From the NCBI RefSeq assembly GCF_021134715.1, contig NC_060019.1, forward strand, positions 12,724,001-12,788,000: a DNA stretch of 64,000 bases, read 5' to 3'. This document shows positions 16,961 to 27,400 of the stretch, piece after piece (position 1 is the first letter of the stretch; each line of letters begins with the position of its first letter). The notes below the pieces were generated by a model. That model worked only from the letters and a program-made list of their open reading frames with translations. It did no database searches and was not told where the DNA came from. This stretch comes from Daphnia pulex. Lineage: Eukaryota > Arthropoda > Branchiopoda > Diplostraca > Daphniidae. The position numbers and the translations under genes were made by a program.

Positions 16961-18759
16961 GTGACGCAGTGCGCCGACGACACATCAAATGATTACCTTT
17001 GTATTTTATAGATAGGTAGTGCCATTTTGTACAGGTATATAATCCTCCGTCTCAACTCGCTATCAAATAAGTAACAAGTAGCTTATTTGGTTCAAATCTT
17101 GCTGATAGCATTGGGGGAAACCAACACAAACATTTTTTAAAAAATATTACAGTCAGATGAGAGATCAAGTGCCAAAGAGACGTATAAGAAACGGGAATTA
17201 CCCGTGTGGCTGTCCAAACGATATATCAACATATAGAATTTGAACAAACAAGAGTTTATCAGTCCTAATTTAAACAATACCATTCACGAGGAAGAAAAAC
17301 ACACACACATGTCTAATATTTAAGAAGATGAAAAAAGCTGGAAAAAAGTAATTGGAAACTTAAAAGGGCAGACAGTGAAAACGGAATGATATAATAACCA
17401 AAGCCCAAGGAATAAATGAAAAGGTTATCATTTCTTGTTCTTACCCCGTCTGTTCACAAAATATTTATTCACGAATGAATAAGCGAACAAATTTTTAAAA
17501 AGCAGCGAAAAATCAAAAATATTGATATTTCTTGTTGTGCATTTACAAACATGTGCGACTGCTCTGTAGCTAATACTTAATCATTATTTCCCATCAAATG
17601 TTGCATTCAAAAATCAAACTGCGTGAAAAGTGCGGGGGGGGGGGGGTATTGTTAGCTTCGGGATCGGGAATTCGGTAGGGGGTTTGGGGTTTTAGCGTTG
17701 CTAGGTTAGTGTCCCCGATCAATATAAACATCCCATCCCTATTCGCCATCTATGGATGTACCATTCAAACAACAAAATGAAAGGGATTTTTCAAGGTGCG
17801 TGGTGTAGTAGTCTCGATGGGAGGTCCCGAAACGGAACGGGAACTAAAGGCGGAAATATCCATGATGACCACTTTTTGACACTTCTACAGATTCACACTT
17901 AACGTCCAGTAATTTAATTACTACAAATTATAGGATAAGATCCACTGGTGTTTTTTTTTTTTTTTTTTTTTTTTTAAAGTTTAACGGAGTTTTCGATTTT
18001 GTGTTGACCAATTCGTGGGGGCAAAAAATCTCATTAGTTCATTTATTTAGATCTTTTTGTTCAGATTCTTCTTACTGTGTATAATGGTCACAGTTTTCCA
18101 TATTTTTTATTCGATGAGGAATCGATAAAATTTGGCATGTAATTAAACATTTCATGATAACAAGACTTCACCTTTTTTTTATAGATGCTAACGGCCGTGA
18201 GTGACTGTTAGCAAACCTCAGCGCCACCTAATGAGGAACTTCTAAAGAATAACTTCAAAATGAAGAACTTCGGGTTCGGGAAGCTCAAGGTTAATTATAC
18301 ACTTGGAAAATCAAAAATGTTTTCTGAAATTATTGTAAAAATAATATTCAACGTCTACAAAGGCCTAAACTCTAATAACTGGTTACAGCTTTGTAAATGA
18401 CTTTCTCAATATGACTTTGATTTGTTCACGACTCACGAGCGACTTCGTTACGAAAGAAGGATCTAAAAATTTCTTCCGAAATGAGCTAAACGGTATCCAC
18501 GTAATTCTAATTCGATGTGAATTTAAAAATATTACATTAGCTTTTCTGACAATAATGCAAAATGGCAATATGCAAATTCGGTGTCTAGCAGACGATTTCG
18601 TAAGGCACGTGCCAACAGTGAGCAACAGTCTCGGACTTCTTTTCCTCGAGACGACGACACTTGAATTCAGAGTCGGGTTTTTTTTGGCAGTTGGCCACTT
18701 CCACCCAAGCCACTGCTTGACAAGATTCCAACTTTGAAATTCAGTTTATTAATTTTAAA
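16961..18759. other. Intergenic region between divergent Hr38 and WDR77
   Basis: AT-rich DNA between the Hr38 promoter and the WDR77 start, which point away from each other. It contains a run of 13 G at 17634-17646 and a run of 25 T at 17951-17975. The WDR77 promoter should lie toward its right end. No coding exon was recognised. Confidence 0.5.
17951..17975. repeat. Run of 25 T
   Basis: Uninterrupted homopolymer in the Hr38-WDR77 spacer. It could be a natural slippage tract; its exact length is prone to sequencing error. Confidence 0.9.
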
Positions 18760-21495
18760 ATGCAGGAAACTCCTACTGATCAAATTGTTGATGATGCGAC
18801 ACCAGTGTTGCATGAAAGTGGACGCACGTTTGATGTTATTGAAATAGGATCAGGTATAAACTAACTGTTCACTTAACTATATAGAAGGAATGTTGTAAAA
18901 CTAAGAGATTTCTTCTTTCTATACATGTCATTCTAGATGGAACCTCGATTCTTGGCTCATCCAACATGTGCACCCGATACTGGGCAGGAATCCTTTCAGT
19001 GTTTCATTCCCCAGATGATTTGACTGATAAAACTAAGTGTCAATCAAGTATGGAATTTGAAGGTGGACTTTCCTGTGCAAAATTTGTTTCTGGATCAAAG
19101 GTAACTTAAATCGATATCTTAGTCTAAGACAAATATTAGGCTCGAAGGCAGAAACAAGTAATTGCTCAAACTATATTTCATTTTTTGCTATCAGTTATAA
19201 ACATTGAGTATTTTGGATAAATTAATGTTGTCTGTATGGACTTGGGTTGGTGGGATACTTGGCTTCACCAACATATTTAACATCAGCAACATAACCAGAT
19301 TTTCCATTTACGTAATAAGTCACTATCTGTAAAGAGAGGCCAAATTTAAGAAACTTGTAAGTAGACTATGAAGCTTTAATTGATACCTGTCGTCGACCGT
19401 CAGGAAGAAGAACTTGATATTGACCCTTGGTGTTGTCTCCTTTCCTGGTTTCTTCGTGGCCAAAGTCGCTATAGGTGTAGGGATCTTTCACGTGGTATCC
19501 GTAGTTGTAAGCCGGGTATGCTGGTACCTAGAGCGGTAGAAACCTTCTTTTATTATATATATTCCACATTCTTGCAATTTTTAGTAACTTACATAGTACT
19601 CCTCGTCGTAATTGTAACTCGGATAGCCGTTGTAAGGTTGGTACGGCGGAGTTCCCATTACGACAGCGATTAAAGCGATCAAAATTACAGCAACCTATTT
19701 TCAAATTAACATTAACTGTTGGTTAAAACACAGACGAAGAGATTCAAATTTTACCTTCATTTTTGGGAGCGATAGATAGGGTGGAGTAGACAGTTGGAAA
19801 CACAACTGGACAATGATAATGACAAGGCAATCATCCGCTTATATAGAATCCAGTATTCATGAATGTTACGCCCAAAGCAATTTTTTGGTTGACAATGCGA
19901 GCCGTGTGTCAAAAATTGCCTTTCACCCTTTGCGTTGATTCAACGATAGCCCCATACCTTCATTCTTGAAAATAATTCTTGAAAATTTTGATGGGAAACG
20001 TTTTCTCGTAGTACAAACAAGGGAAAGTAATGTTAAGGATGATTGGAGTGGGCGGGCCATCTCATCTCTTAAATGTTTCATTTATAAAAGAAAGTATGTA
20101 GTCGGCAAGTGGTTGGGAACAGTTTGTTAACAGATAGAGCGGAACGGGTTGAAAATTCACGATTATAAAGCCACGATTATCTGAATTATAGCAAACGGGT
20201 GTTATCGTCTTATTATCAAACGTACAAACCTCTACAGGGAATCTTGACGCATTGTTGGGCAAGATCTGTAAACAGTCGCTTTCTTGTTTCACGCTTCAAT
20301 TGAAAGGTGGTCATAACGAATTGCGACTGCTGATATTTAGAAGATGGATGGTAATGGGTATCAGAACGAAACTATCTTGATGCAGGACAGGAGTGAAAGG
20401 TGGCGAATAAAGAACTGATGTGACCGTAGATTAAGACAATGCCAACTTTCGAATTCATGACTTTTAATTTCGATTGATATGTGATTTCACTTTCCCAACT
20501 TTAATTGATGCTTTATTTGTTGTTTTCCACAGGTTATGGTGGGCCTAGATTCTGGTTGTGTGTCGATTTTAAACGTTCGGCCAGATTCCGGATCGGGGAT
20601 TGGTATGCTTGCATCAGTCGTCGAGCACGACAATGTCGTGAGCTCACTAAGCATCAGTCGCGACGGCACAAGAGCCTTAACCGGAAGTCTGGATCGCAGG
20701 TTGGCACCCTTTAATTCTTTTGATGTGGCATGGACGTTGTGACGTCGACATTGACCTGAATCTCTATATTTCCATAGTTTGAAGGTGTGGCACACTGATT
20801 ACCTTGTGTGCAGCCACACCTACCGGCCGGCCCACGCCGACATGGTTGTCAGCGTAGCAATCCATCCGGAACAGAACGATGTGATGGTCTCTTGCTCGGA
20901 GGATGGGCGTGTCGTAATGTGGGATTTGCGCATGCCAAAACCTGCCTTGGGTATTTTTTTGCTGATGCATTTATTCTATTTTCCTTTTAACTAATAATTA
21001 TTTGCGCATGCCATAGGAATCTCTAAAGAGCAGTTTGCTAATCGGCCGTCATGTGTCTCATTCCTTAATCGTCGCAGCACTAACCTCATGATAGGCACCG
21101 TTTCAGGCCATCTTCTTCATCTCGATGCTTCATCTCCGAAATCCGCTCCGTCCTTCGAATTGGGTGCTCACTCGAGGGCTGTGAGGAAAATTTGCCCTTC
21201 CGGAGATGATGATGATGACCAGCTTTTAATAGCGACATGTGCCGACGATCGTACCACTATCGTCTCATCAGCGAACCCGGCGCATCCCAAAATTTTGTAA
21301 ACTTTATATGATTATTTTATTGCGATCTGGCTTTTAATAATTTTTTCAAAATCATATAACAGATACTCTGATGAGCGCCACAGCGACATAGTCCGCGGCA
21401 TAGCCTGGCCAGTGAGGGATGGCGATCGACGCCGTATCTTTTCTTGCGGTTGGGATCGTCAGGTCATCGCTCACAACATTATTACCTTTTCCTAA
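18760..21495 (+). CDS. WDR77: Methylosome protein WDR77/MEP50 (WD-repeat partner of PRMT5)
   Basis: Six exons join in frame to 336 residues: 18760-18853, 18937-19100, 20533-20699, 20778-20950, 21017-21296 and 21363-21495. The length is close to human WDR77 (about 342). The N-terminal part GTSILGSSNMCTRYWAG matches the family's first blade. Later WD blades include SLSISRDGTRALTGSLDRSL with KVWH, VAIHPEQNDVMVSCSEDGRV with MWDLRMPKPA, and the closing blade with SCGWDRQV. The protein is a seven-blade propeller that forms the hetero-octameric methylosome with PRMT5, which symmetrically dimethylates arginines of Sm proteins and histones. The Drosophila counterpart is valois. Intron 2 (19101-20532) is unusually long and hosts a cuticle gene on the other strand. 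Confidence 0.92.
19222..19760 (-). CDS. Cuticle protein with Rebers-Riddiford chitin-binding domain, nested in a WDR77 intron
   Basis: Four exons join in frame to 117 residues: 19755-19760, 19593-19694, 19387-19527 and 19222-19326. The first exon encodes only Met-Lys and is followed by the hydrophobic signal peptide core VAVILIALIAVVMG; this split signal peptide is usual for arthropod cuticle genes. The mature part begins Tyr/Pro-rich, then carries a chitin-binding (R and R) core: YHVKDPYTYSDFGHEETRKG, DNTKGQYQVLLPDGRRQIVT, YYVNGKSGYVADVKYVGEAK. Such proteins are secreted by epidermis and bind chitin in the exoskeleton. The gene lies wholly inside WDR77 intron 2, antisense to it, and has its own TATA box. 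Family assignment is firm; the RR-1/RR-2 subclass is not settled. Confidence 0.92.
19838..19845 (-). promoter_or_regulatory. TATA box of the nested cuticle gene
   Basis: Minus-strand TATATAAG, 78 bp upstream of the cuticle ATG. A start site about 30 bp downstream would give a 5' untranslated region of roughly 50 bases, typical for a strongly expressed cuticle gene. Confidence 0.65.
20062..20265 (-). other. Possible orphan exon or gene remnant in WDR77 intron 2
   Basis: A minus-strand frame of 68 codons runs from a good acceptor (CTGTTTACAG) to a TGA stop. It has no ATG of its own; an in-frame TGA lies shortly upstream. The encoded peptide has three cysteines and four N-glycosylation sequons (NAS, NKT, NCS, NET), which suggests an extracellular protein. 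No matching upstream exon was found before the WDR77 exon at 20533. It could be a 3' exon of a decayed gene, or chance. Confidence 0.25.
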
Positions 21496-21562
21496 ATACA
21501 TATACACTTCTTTTTTTCGGGAATGAACGCTGTACCCACAACTTTCTTGGATTGTGTCAACT

Positions 21563-24411
21563 TCACTCCGACGTCGGAGTGGCGTAGGTGTACCAGTAGA
21601 ACAAATTTATGGCTATGAAAAGAACAGGGAAGAAAATTCGTGAAATTTTATCGATTTTGGAGACGGAATTCATCGCCTTGCCGTCCCACTGCTGCGCCTT
21701 CCTTTGATTTGTCTTTTTTTCCCGCCTTTGCGATGGAGAAGAACCATCATCTGGCTGGATCTGCACAATGGCCGTTTCTTCTGCTTTCATATTGCGTAGG
21801 TGGTTCTCCACACTATACACCTCCTCTCTTGGGTGGATCTTCTTCTGTTATAAAAGCAAACAATTTAAGTCTTTATCCCAATTCTCATGATCGTGCCCAT
21901 TCCGTCTCTATCGCCCACAGTTGGTTATTTCATTTCACCTTTCGAGCCACGGTGGGTGACGGAGTGTGCGTCGCTGAAGGAAAGCCTTCATCAGAACTGT
22001 CGAGCTGCTCATCATCTTCGTCGTCCACAGTCATGTCAGAAAAATAGAGTTCCCCGAAGCCGTTTTTAGTGAAATAGTGAACAAAGGCGAACTGCAGTCG
22101 AGGAAAAAGGTAAGTCACCCCAACAATCTTTTAAAAAGTATGTCGCGCTTTCTGAACCTGAACAATGGTCGCGAATATAAACCCGAATGATAAGAAAATG
22201 AAGTGATCCAGAGCGGTGGGATAGGTCACTTTGGGTAGATTTGCTCGGGCCTCCAAACCCAGGAAAGTCATAGTAAGGACCGTGGTGACACCTTGAGCCG
22301 GAAATCGATAAATTAAAGAAGTAGTAAAATTGAAGCCGATTTCTTTCCGCGCCTAATTGGATTGTTACCTAGGCTCACTCGATCCGCTGTTGCTTCTCTG
22401 TTGAGCCAGAACGAGACCCATGATAGCACAACAAGTAGAATACAAGGTCCGTAAACTTGAATAAGGAAACTCCCCATGTGTCGGTGAAGGTGGAATCGTA
22501 CCGATATCATTGAATGATTACCTATTGATTGAAATCAAATGAGCAAAGGTTGAATGCCGTTATTTGTTTTTGATTCGGTACCGTGTTTGAAACTGATTGT
22601 ATAATTCGAGACGGGCGCGGAAACGAGATCGAATTGGGACATTTTCATGCCCGACGCGATCACGATCTGGCGGTCCTTGTTCCAGCGATATATGGCTTCC
22701 GATTGGGTGTAGGCAACTGCATTGAAATCGACAATCAATTTTTTAGATATTTCCCAAAGAAAAGACAATGCTTTTGTTGTTTAGAAATTGCGATTCTACA
22801 ACATTTGCAAAGACTTTTTTTATCAAAATCCATTTCTTTGTGAATCAAATTAAAAATAATTACAGCTTCCCATGTTGAGCGGACAGAGTTGAACATCCTG
22901 TTTAAAGAAAAAGAAATGATATTTTTTTTTTTTTTTCACCATTTGTTAATTGAAAGGTTTTTTTTTTACCATCGGGAATTTGCGTAGTTCCATGGGGCAA
23001 CTCGCCTTGATGGTCAACCTAAATGAGACCCATCACATTTCAGCGGTTATTATCCGTTTATCTTGGCATTTTTTGTAATTATTTGTTCAGCTGTGTAGAG
23101 ATCTTAATGTTCAAAGTCGAAACATAAATAGCGTCCGGCTGTTTATGTTACGAACGGTTGACGATGATTGCTGCTTACTGATGTGAAATAATGGCTGCCC
23201 CTTTGGTATTCAGCCAAGCGACTTCAACTACGCATTAACTCCCCCTTCCCATTAGTCTCTCGTTTATTTACCTAGAAGAGTAGAGTATTCGACCATCGGG
23301 AAATAGGCGCACCAACTTATTCGGCGTAGTGATAGTGTGCAGGTACGAGTTTTTGCCATTGTAGAAGTAGGTGTCTGGCTTCCAAATGCGATCTAACATG
23401 GACACACTTAGCGAGAGTTGGTCATCCGATTTTGAGACTTGTTGATGAGCCAATCGCGTGTCCCTCCACGTTTGCCGGAAGTAGCAGTCGAGCGAAAACG
23501 TCTAACCGTTGACAATTGTTTCAAAAAATCACATTATATAATATATACTGAAATTTTTTGTTTGGTTTTTACCATGTCTGCCTCCGAAACGGGCCCCATG
23601 CTTCGCACCATAATGTCAACGTCCACAAAGGTCGGCGGACCTGTCGATAAAAAAGTATCATTTTTTATTAGGCTTGTTTTCATTCGGGAATGTTCAAATT
23701 TCAAAAGATTGAAGTAGTTTGAAACCTCCTATATCAGGCCTCAGGTGATGATTGTAATTGTCGAGCAGCTTATCTAGCAACAGGGACACATTGTGTCGAG
23801 TTTTGGTCGGTCTAATGTCTGTCAAATGATTTGACGAGTTGAAACTTTGAGACGTCACGGTACAGCACCTGTCAAAACGATATGGAACGTATCAAATCAG
23901 TTATCGAGTCCTTTTCAACTTTTCATTTGTTTGGTTGTTTAATATGAGACTCTATTCCTGTCTAATCGAAAATTACTTAACCGTGGCGAAAGGATTTGGA
24001 AAAGCTCTCTTCTCCAAATCTTTCTTTAGTTTCTCTCCTTTCTATCGAATGCGCTGATTTTTGTCCGCAGCCAGGCGGACAATCGCATCGTCTTATTGAA
24101 GTAAAAAAAAACCAAGGCACACAATCTATTTTCGACTTTGTTTCTAATTTAATCCTCTCGTGTAGAGTACAGACATCTATTTGGCGTCTCACGAAAACGC
24201 GATTGCCTTTTAGCAATTGACGTCAGAAGTTATCGTGGTGACACACCAGACAATTAATGAATTGTCACATTGACTTATTAATTTCTGGTAGTCGGTGATG
24301 TATTGCTAGTAATAGATCGTGACGAGGGACGGAAGCAGTCTCTCACCTTATCGATAACAGCAGGAGTAGGAGATCGAAGATGAGTCGCAGCTTGTTTCGA
24401 CTAGATGACAT
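21563..24411 (-). CDS. Cys-loop ligand-gated channel subunit, GABA-receptor alpha-like (CG8916 type)
   Basis: Eleven exons join in frame to 481 residues: 24347-24411, 23726-23868, 23573-23640, 23272-23501, 22970-23018, 22864-22897, 22582-22716, 22369-22521, 22158-22291, 21939-22091 and 21563-21844. A signal peptide ([12 protein letters not shown]) opens the protein. The extracellular domain has the motifs [20 protein letters not shown] and the Cys-loop [16 protein letters not shown]1 is [21 protein letters not shown]2 begins [13 protein letters not shown]3 lies around [19 protein letters not shown]4 is [20 protein letters not shown]. The M3-M4 loop is short, acidic then basic. It belongs with invertebrate GABA-gated subunits of the plasma membrane and looks closest to Drosophila CG8916. 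The pore carries Asp at -1' and Ser at 2'. It converges on WDR77 with 67 bp between stops. Confidence 0.9.
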
Positions 24412-27400
24412 TTTGTGACGCGTTGACAAAGGCTGCCCGGGCTAGTGACTGCTGCTCTTCTATCGACTACTTTTCATTCTCGCCTGGAGCACGGCATGAG
24501 AGCAACCTAAGAGCCAATGGGACATGCAAATGGATTGAAATGGGGGGAGGCTGGAAACGCTTCGAGATTCAAGTTGGAAGAAAAGGAAGAGAGAAAGACT
24601 TCAATCTGGCTCTTGCCGTATATTGTTGAAACCGATCCGTGTCTATGTGAGATGAGTTGCCCAGCTCGTGACGTTCTCTTTCTCTTTTGTTCCTCCTCTC
24701 ATGCCAAACAGCTATAAACTATTGTTGTTAAAAAAAAAAGAGAGAAAACTTGTGCAGGGTGACATTGTGACGTCGCCTTTGCGTGTCTCGATGTATCCGT
24801 GGATATGGTTTTTAAAGAACTCGGGATTCGTGAGTACCTTGCGTTGCCAGGTTGGTTTAGATCTCAATCGTAGTCTAATATTTTTATTTGAAATTTGTAT
24901 TCCAAGTTTAAAATCAAGCCGATCGAGTAACTAAACAGCCCTTAATGAGACTTGCCAACCAAATTTTTCTTTCGATTTAACCTGTCGTTGCTAACTTTGA
25001 CTAGCGTAAATTGAAAGAAATCAGCAATCAACTCGGAAGAATTAAATCGCCAATAAGTTCTACATTGATTCAGCAATAAAAGAAACTAATGTCAAATAAA
25101 GACCGTCGTTTTCATCCCGTGACATGCGCTGACATCCGGTCAGGCGTGGCGCCAGCCCAAACGGGATTAAACACTCGGTGACATAACAAATAGGGGGGAA
25201 AAAGAAGATGCTGTCATCATCGTCTTCTATGTATCATCAAGAGTTTATTTCCGTTGACAGTGACCGGAAGCGCAAGATTGTTTCGAGATTCATTATTATT
25301 TACTTTTTGACGTGACTTGTCTTAGCTAGAACGAGATTACCAGAATTGGTATAACTATTACTACCGAAATCAAATTGAGCACACTCCAATCAAATCTGAA
25401 TGGGCGTTCAGATTTTGGTTGTTAATAATTTTACGGTTGGTAAACTTTGGAAACTTTTTTTTTTCAATCTGTTTATGTATACTAGCGAATCCGGAGCGAA
25501 TCAACTCTTATCAAGGAGAAAACAAAAAGTTTTTGCTTGCAGTTCCATTTTCTTTTTTTTTATCGATCCTTTTTCAATATTTTCCCGGCCTTGTTAAACA
25601 ATGAGCCCAATCTTTGGATGGGGCACATATTAGCAAAATTGGAAAATATCAGGAAGATGGCTACAGGGTGAAACTATATAATCACGCGCGTCTATAACAG
25701 CAGCACAAACTTACCCTCCGGTCTTTGTTGGTTGATGTTTAATGTAGTTTCTCAATTGGTTGCACAACTCAAATGGGGTAACCAGGTAACAAAACGAATG
25801 TCACTATTCGTCTAGAAGTCGGGTGTCGGGACGATCTCTGAAAGGAGTTGAACGTTTAAAGGGATACACGCTTCGACTGTCGGAAAACGATCCGTGATTC
25901 TTCTTGGTTATATTCCTCCTCCTCCTCCTGGCTCACGACCTCTTGACTCCAGAGTCCAGACTCCACTTTGACTCCTCTCGTTCCCTCCGTGAGCATGCGC
26001 CCGAATGCGCTCATCCATTTTCAAATCTATCTCTTAGACTCCTTACGTTCTCCTTTATTCTTCCCATCGACATAAGAAGTACATCATCTGGCAAATGACA
26101 TTGTATAATACCGACCCCCCCCACAGAGTACAGGATCGGAAAAGAATCTGTTCGTTATGTTTGCATGAGGTGGAGCAATAAAATTGCGCTTTACCTGGAT
26201 CAAGAAATATCCAGAGGAGATTGACTTATTGATTGGGGTATGGAGAGATTGCTGACTGATCTTTGATCTTGTATTTTTTTGGAGGGGTATATTTATTGGA
26301 TTTAATTCAGCGAATGATGACATGCGATCCTTGTAAAGAAACTCTTTCAAGCCACCGCTGTATCGTATTGGTGGGCTCCTCCTTTCCGTACATGGGACAT
26401 TGTGCATTCGTTAGATGCAAGCTCAAAGTATTATACTGTATGCCGGTACTTAATCAAAGTCACAGATCCCTGCTGCTGTACTGAACAACCCTCTTCTTCT
26501 TCTTCTTCTTCTTCACGTTTTACCATCTGACGACGGCAATGATGACGAGAGATGCGTGGGGTATCAACGGCAGTCATCAACGTGTCACGACGTGGCGGGA
26601 GAATATTTCTCATTTTATTTCATTTCATTTTACGAGCAGCTGATTGAATGACAGCGTCTTTTATGACCGACTGAGGGGGGTTAGAGATAGAGCTGAACGC
26701 AGGAGCTGCAGTTTCGGATTTTGAACAGCATCACTTTAAACACGCCGGCAGGGTTATATCACGAAATTTAAATCCGTTCAGGTTCGGGAGTAAAAACGCA
26801 AATAGCGTTCTCCCGACGTGCGTACTGTGCATATAACATAGTCCTGAATATGATTTGCGTGGTAAATCGTTTTTTGCTGGATATTCTGTGATTGAGTCAA
26901 ATGGCATTGTAACAATTTCACGGAATCGGGTGTCTCCCCTCCGCAAAATTCGCTCAATAACTACTGTGGGAAAAAAGCCAACTTGATGTGTTGAAAAGAA
27001 ATGTTTCCGGCGGCCTTTTTTAAATTTTGTATGAAGGTGCTATAGAAGCATTGTGTGTTGAATTTATTGAATTTTTAGCAGTCATTTAAAATCAACAGCA
27101 ATTCAAATAAGGCCACCCCCTCAATAGATCCATTGCTGTTGGCATAAGGTATTTTACATTTTCCCTCTGCTGCTGTGTCGTCCCGTCTAGTGTCCCGCTG
27201 TCTGGCTTCAATTTTCTACTTTAAGAATCTCGTCGAGACTGCTATTTTCCTGGAGAGGGCTTAGTAGGACACGGGTGGAGGCACGGAGATTGCCGTCAGT
27301 CCACGTCAGCGTGTTTTCTTGAAAATTCAGCAATTGCATCGAGATAATAATGCATGGCGATGGTGGGGGGCATGAGAAATGGGCGGCATTTGTTGAGACT

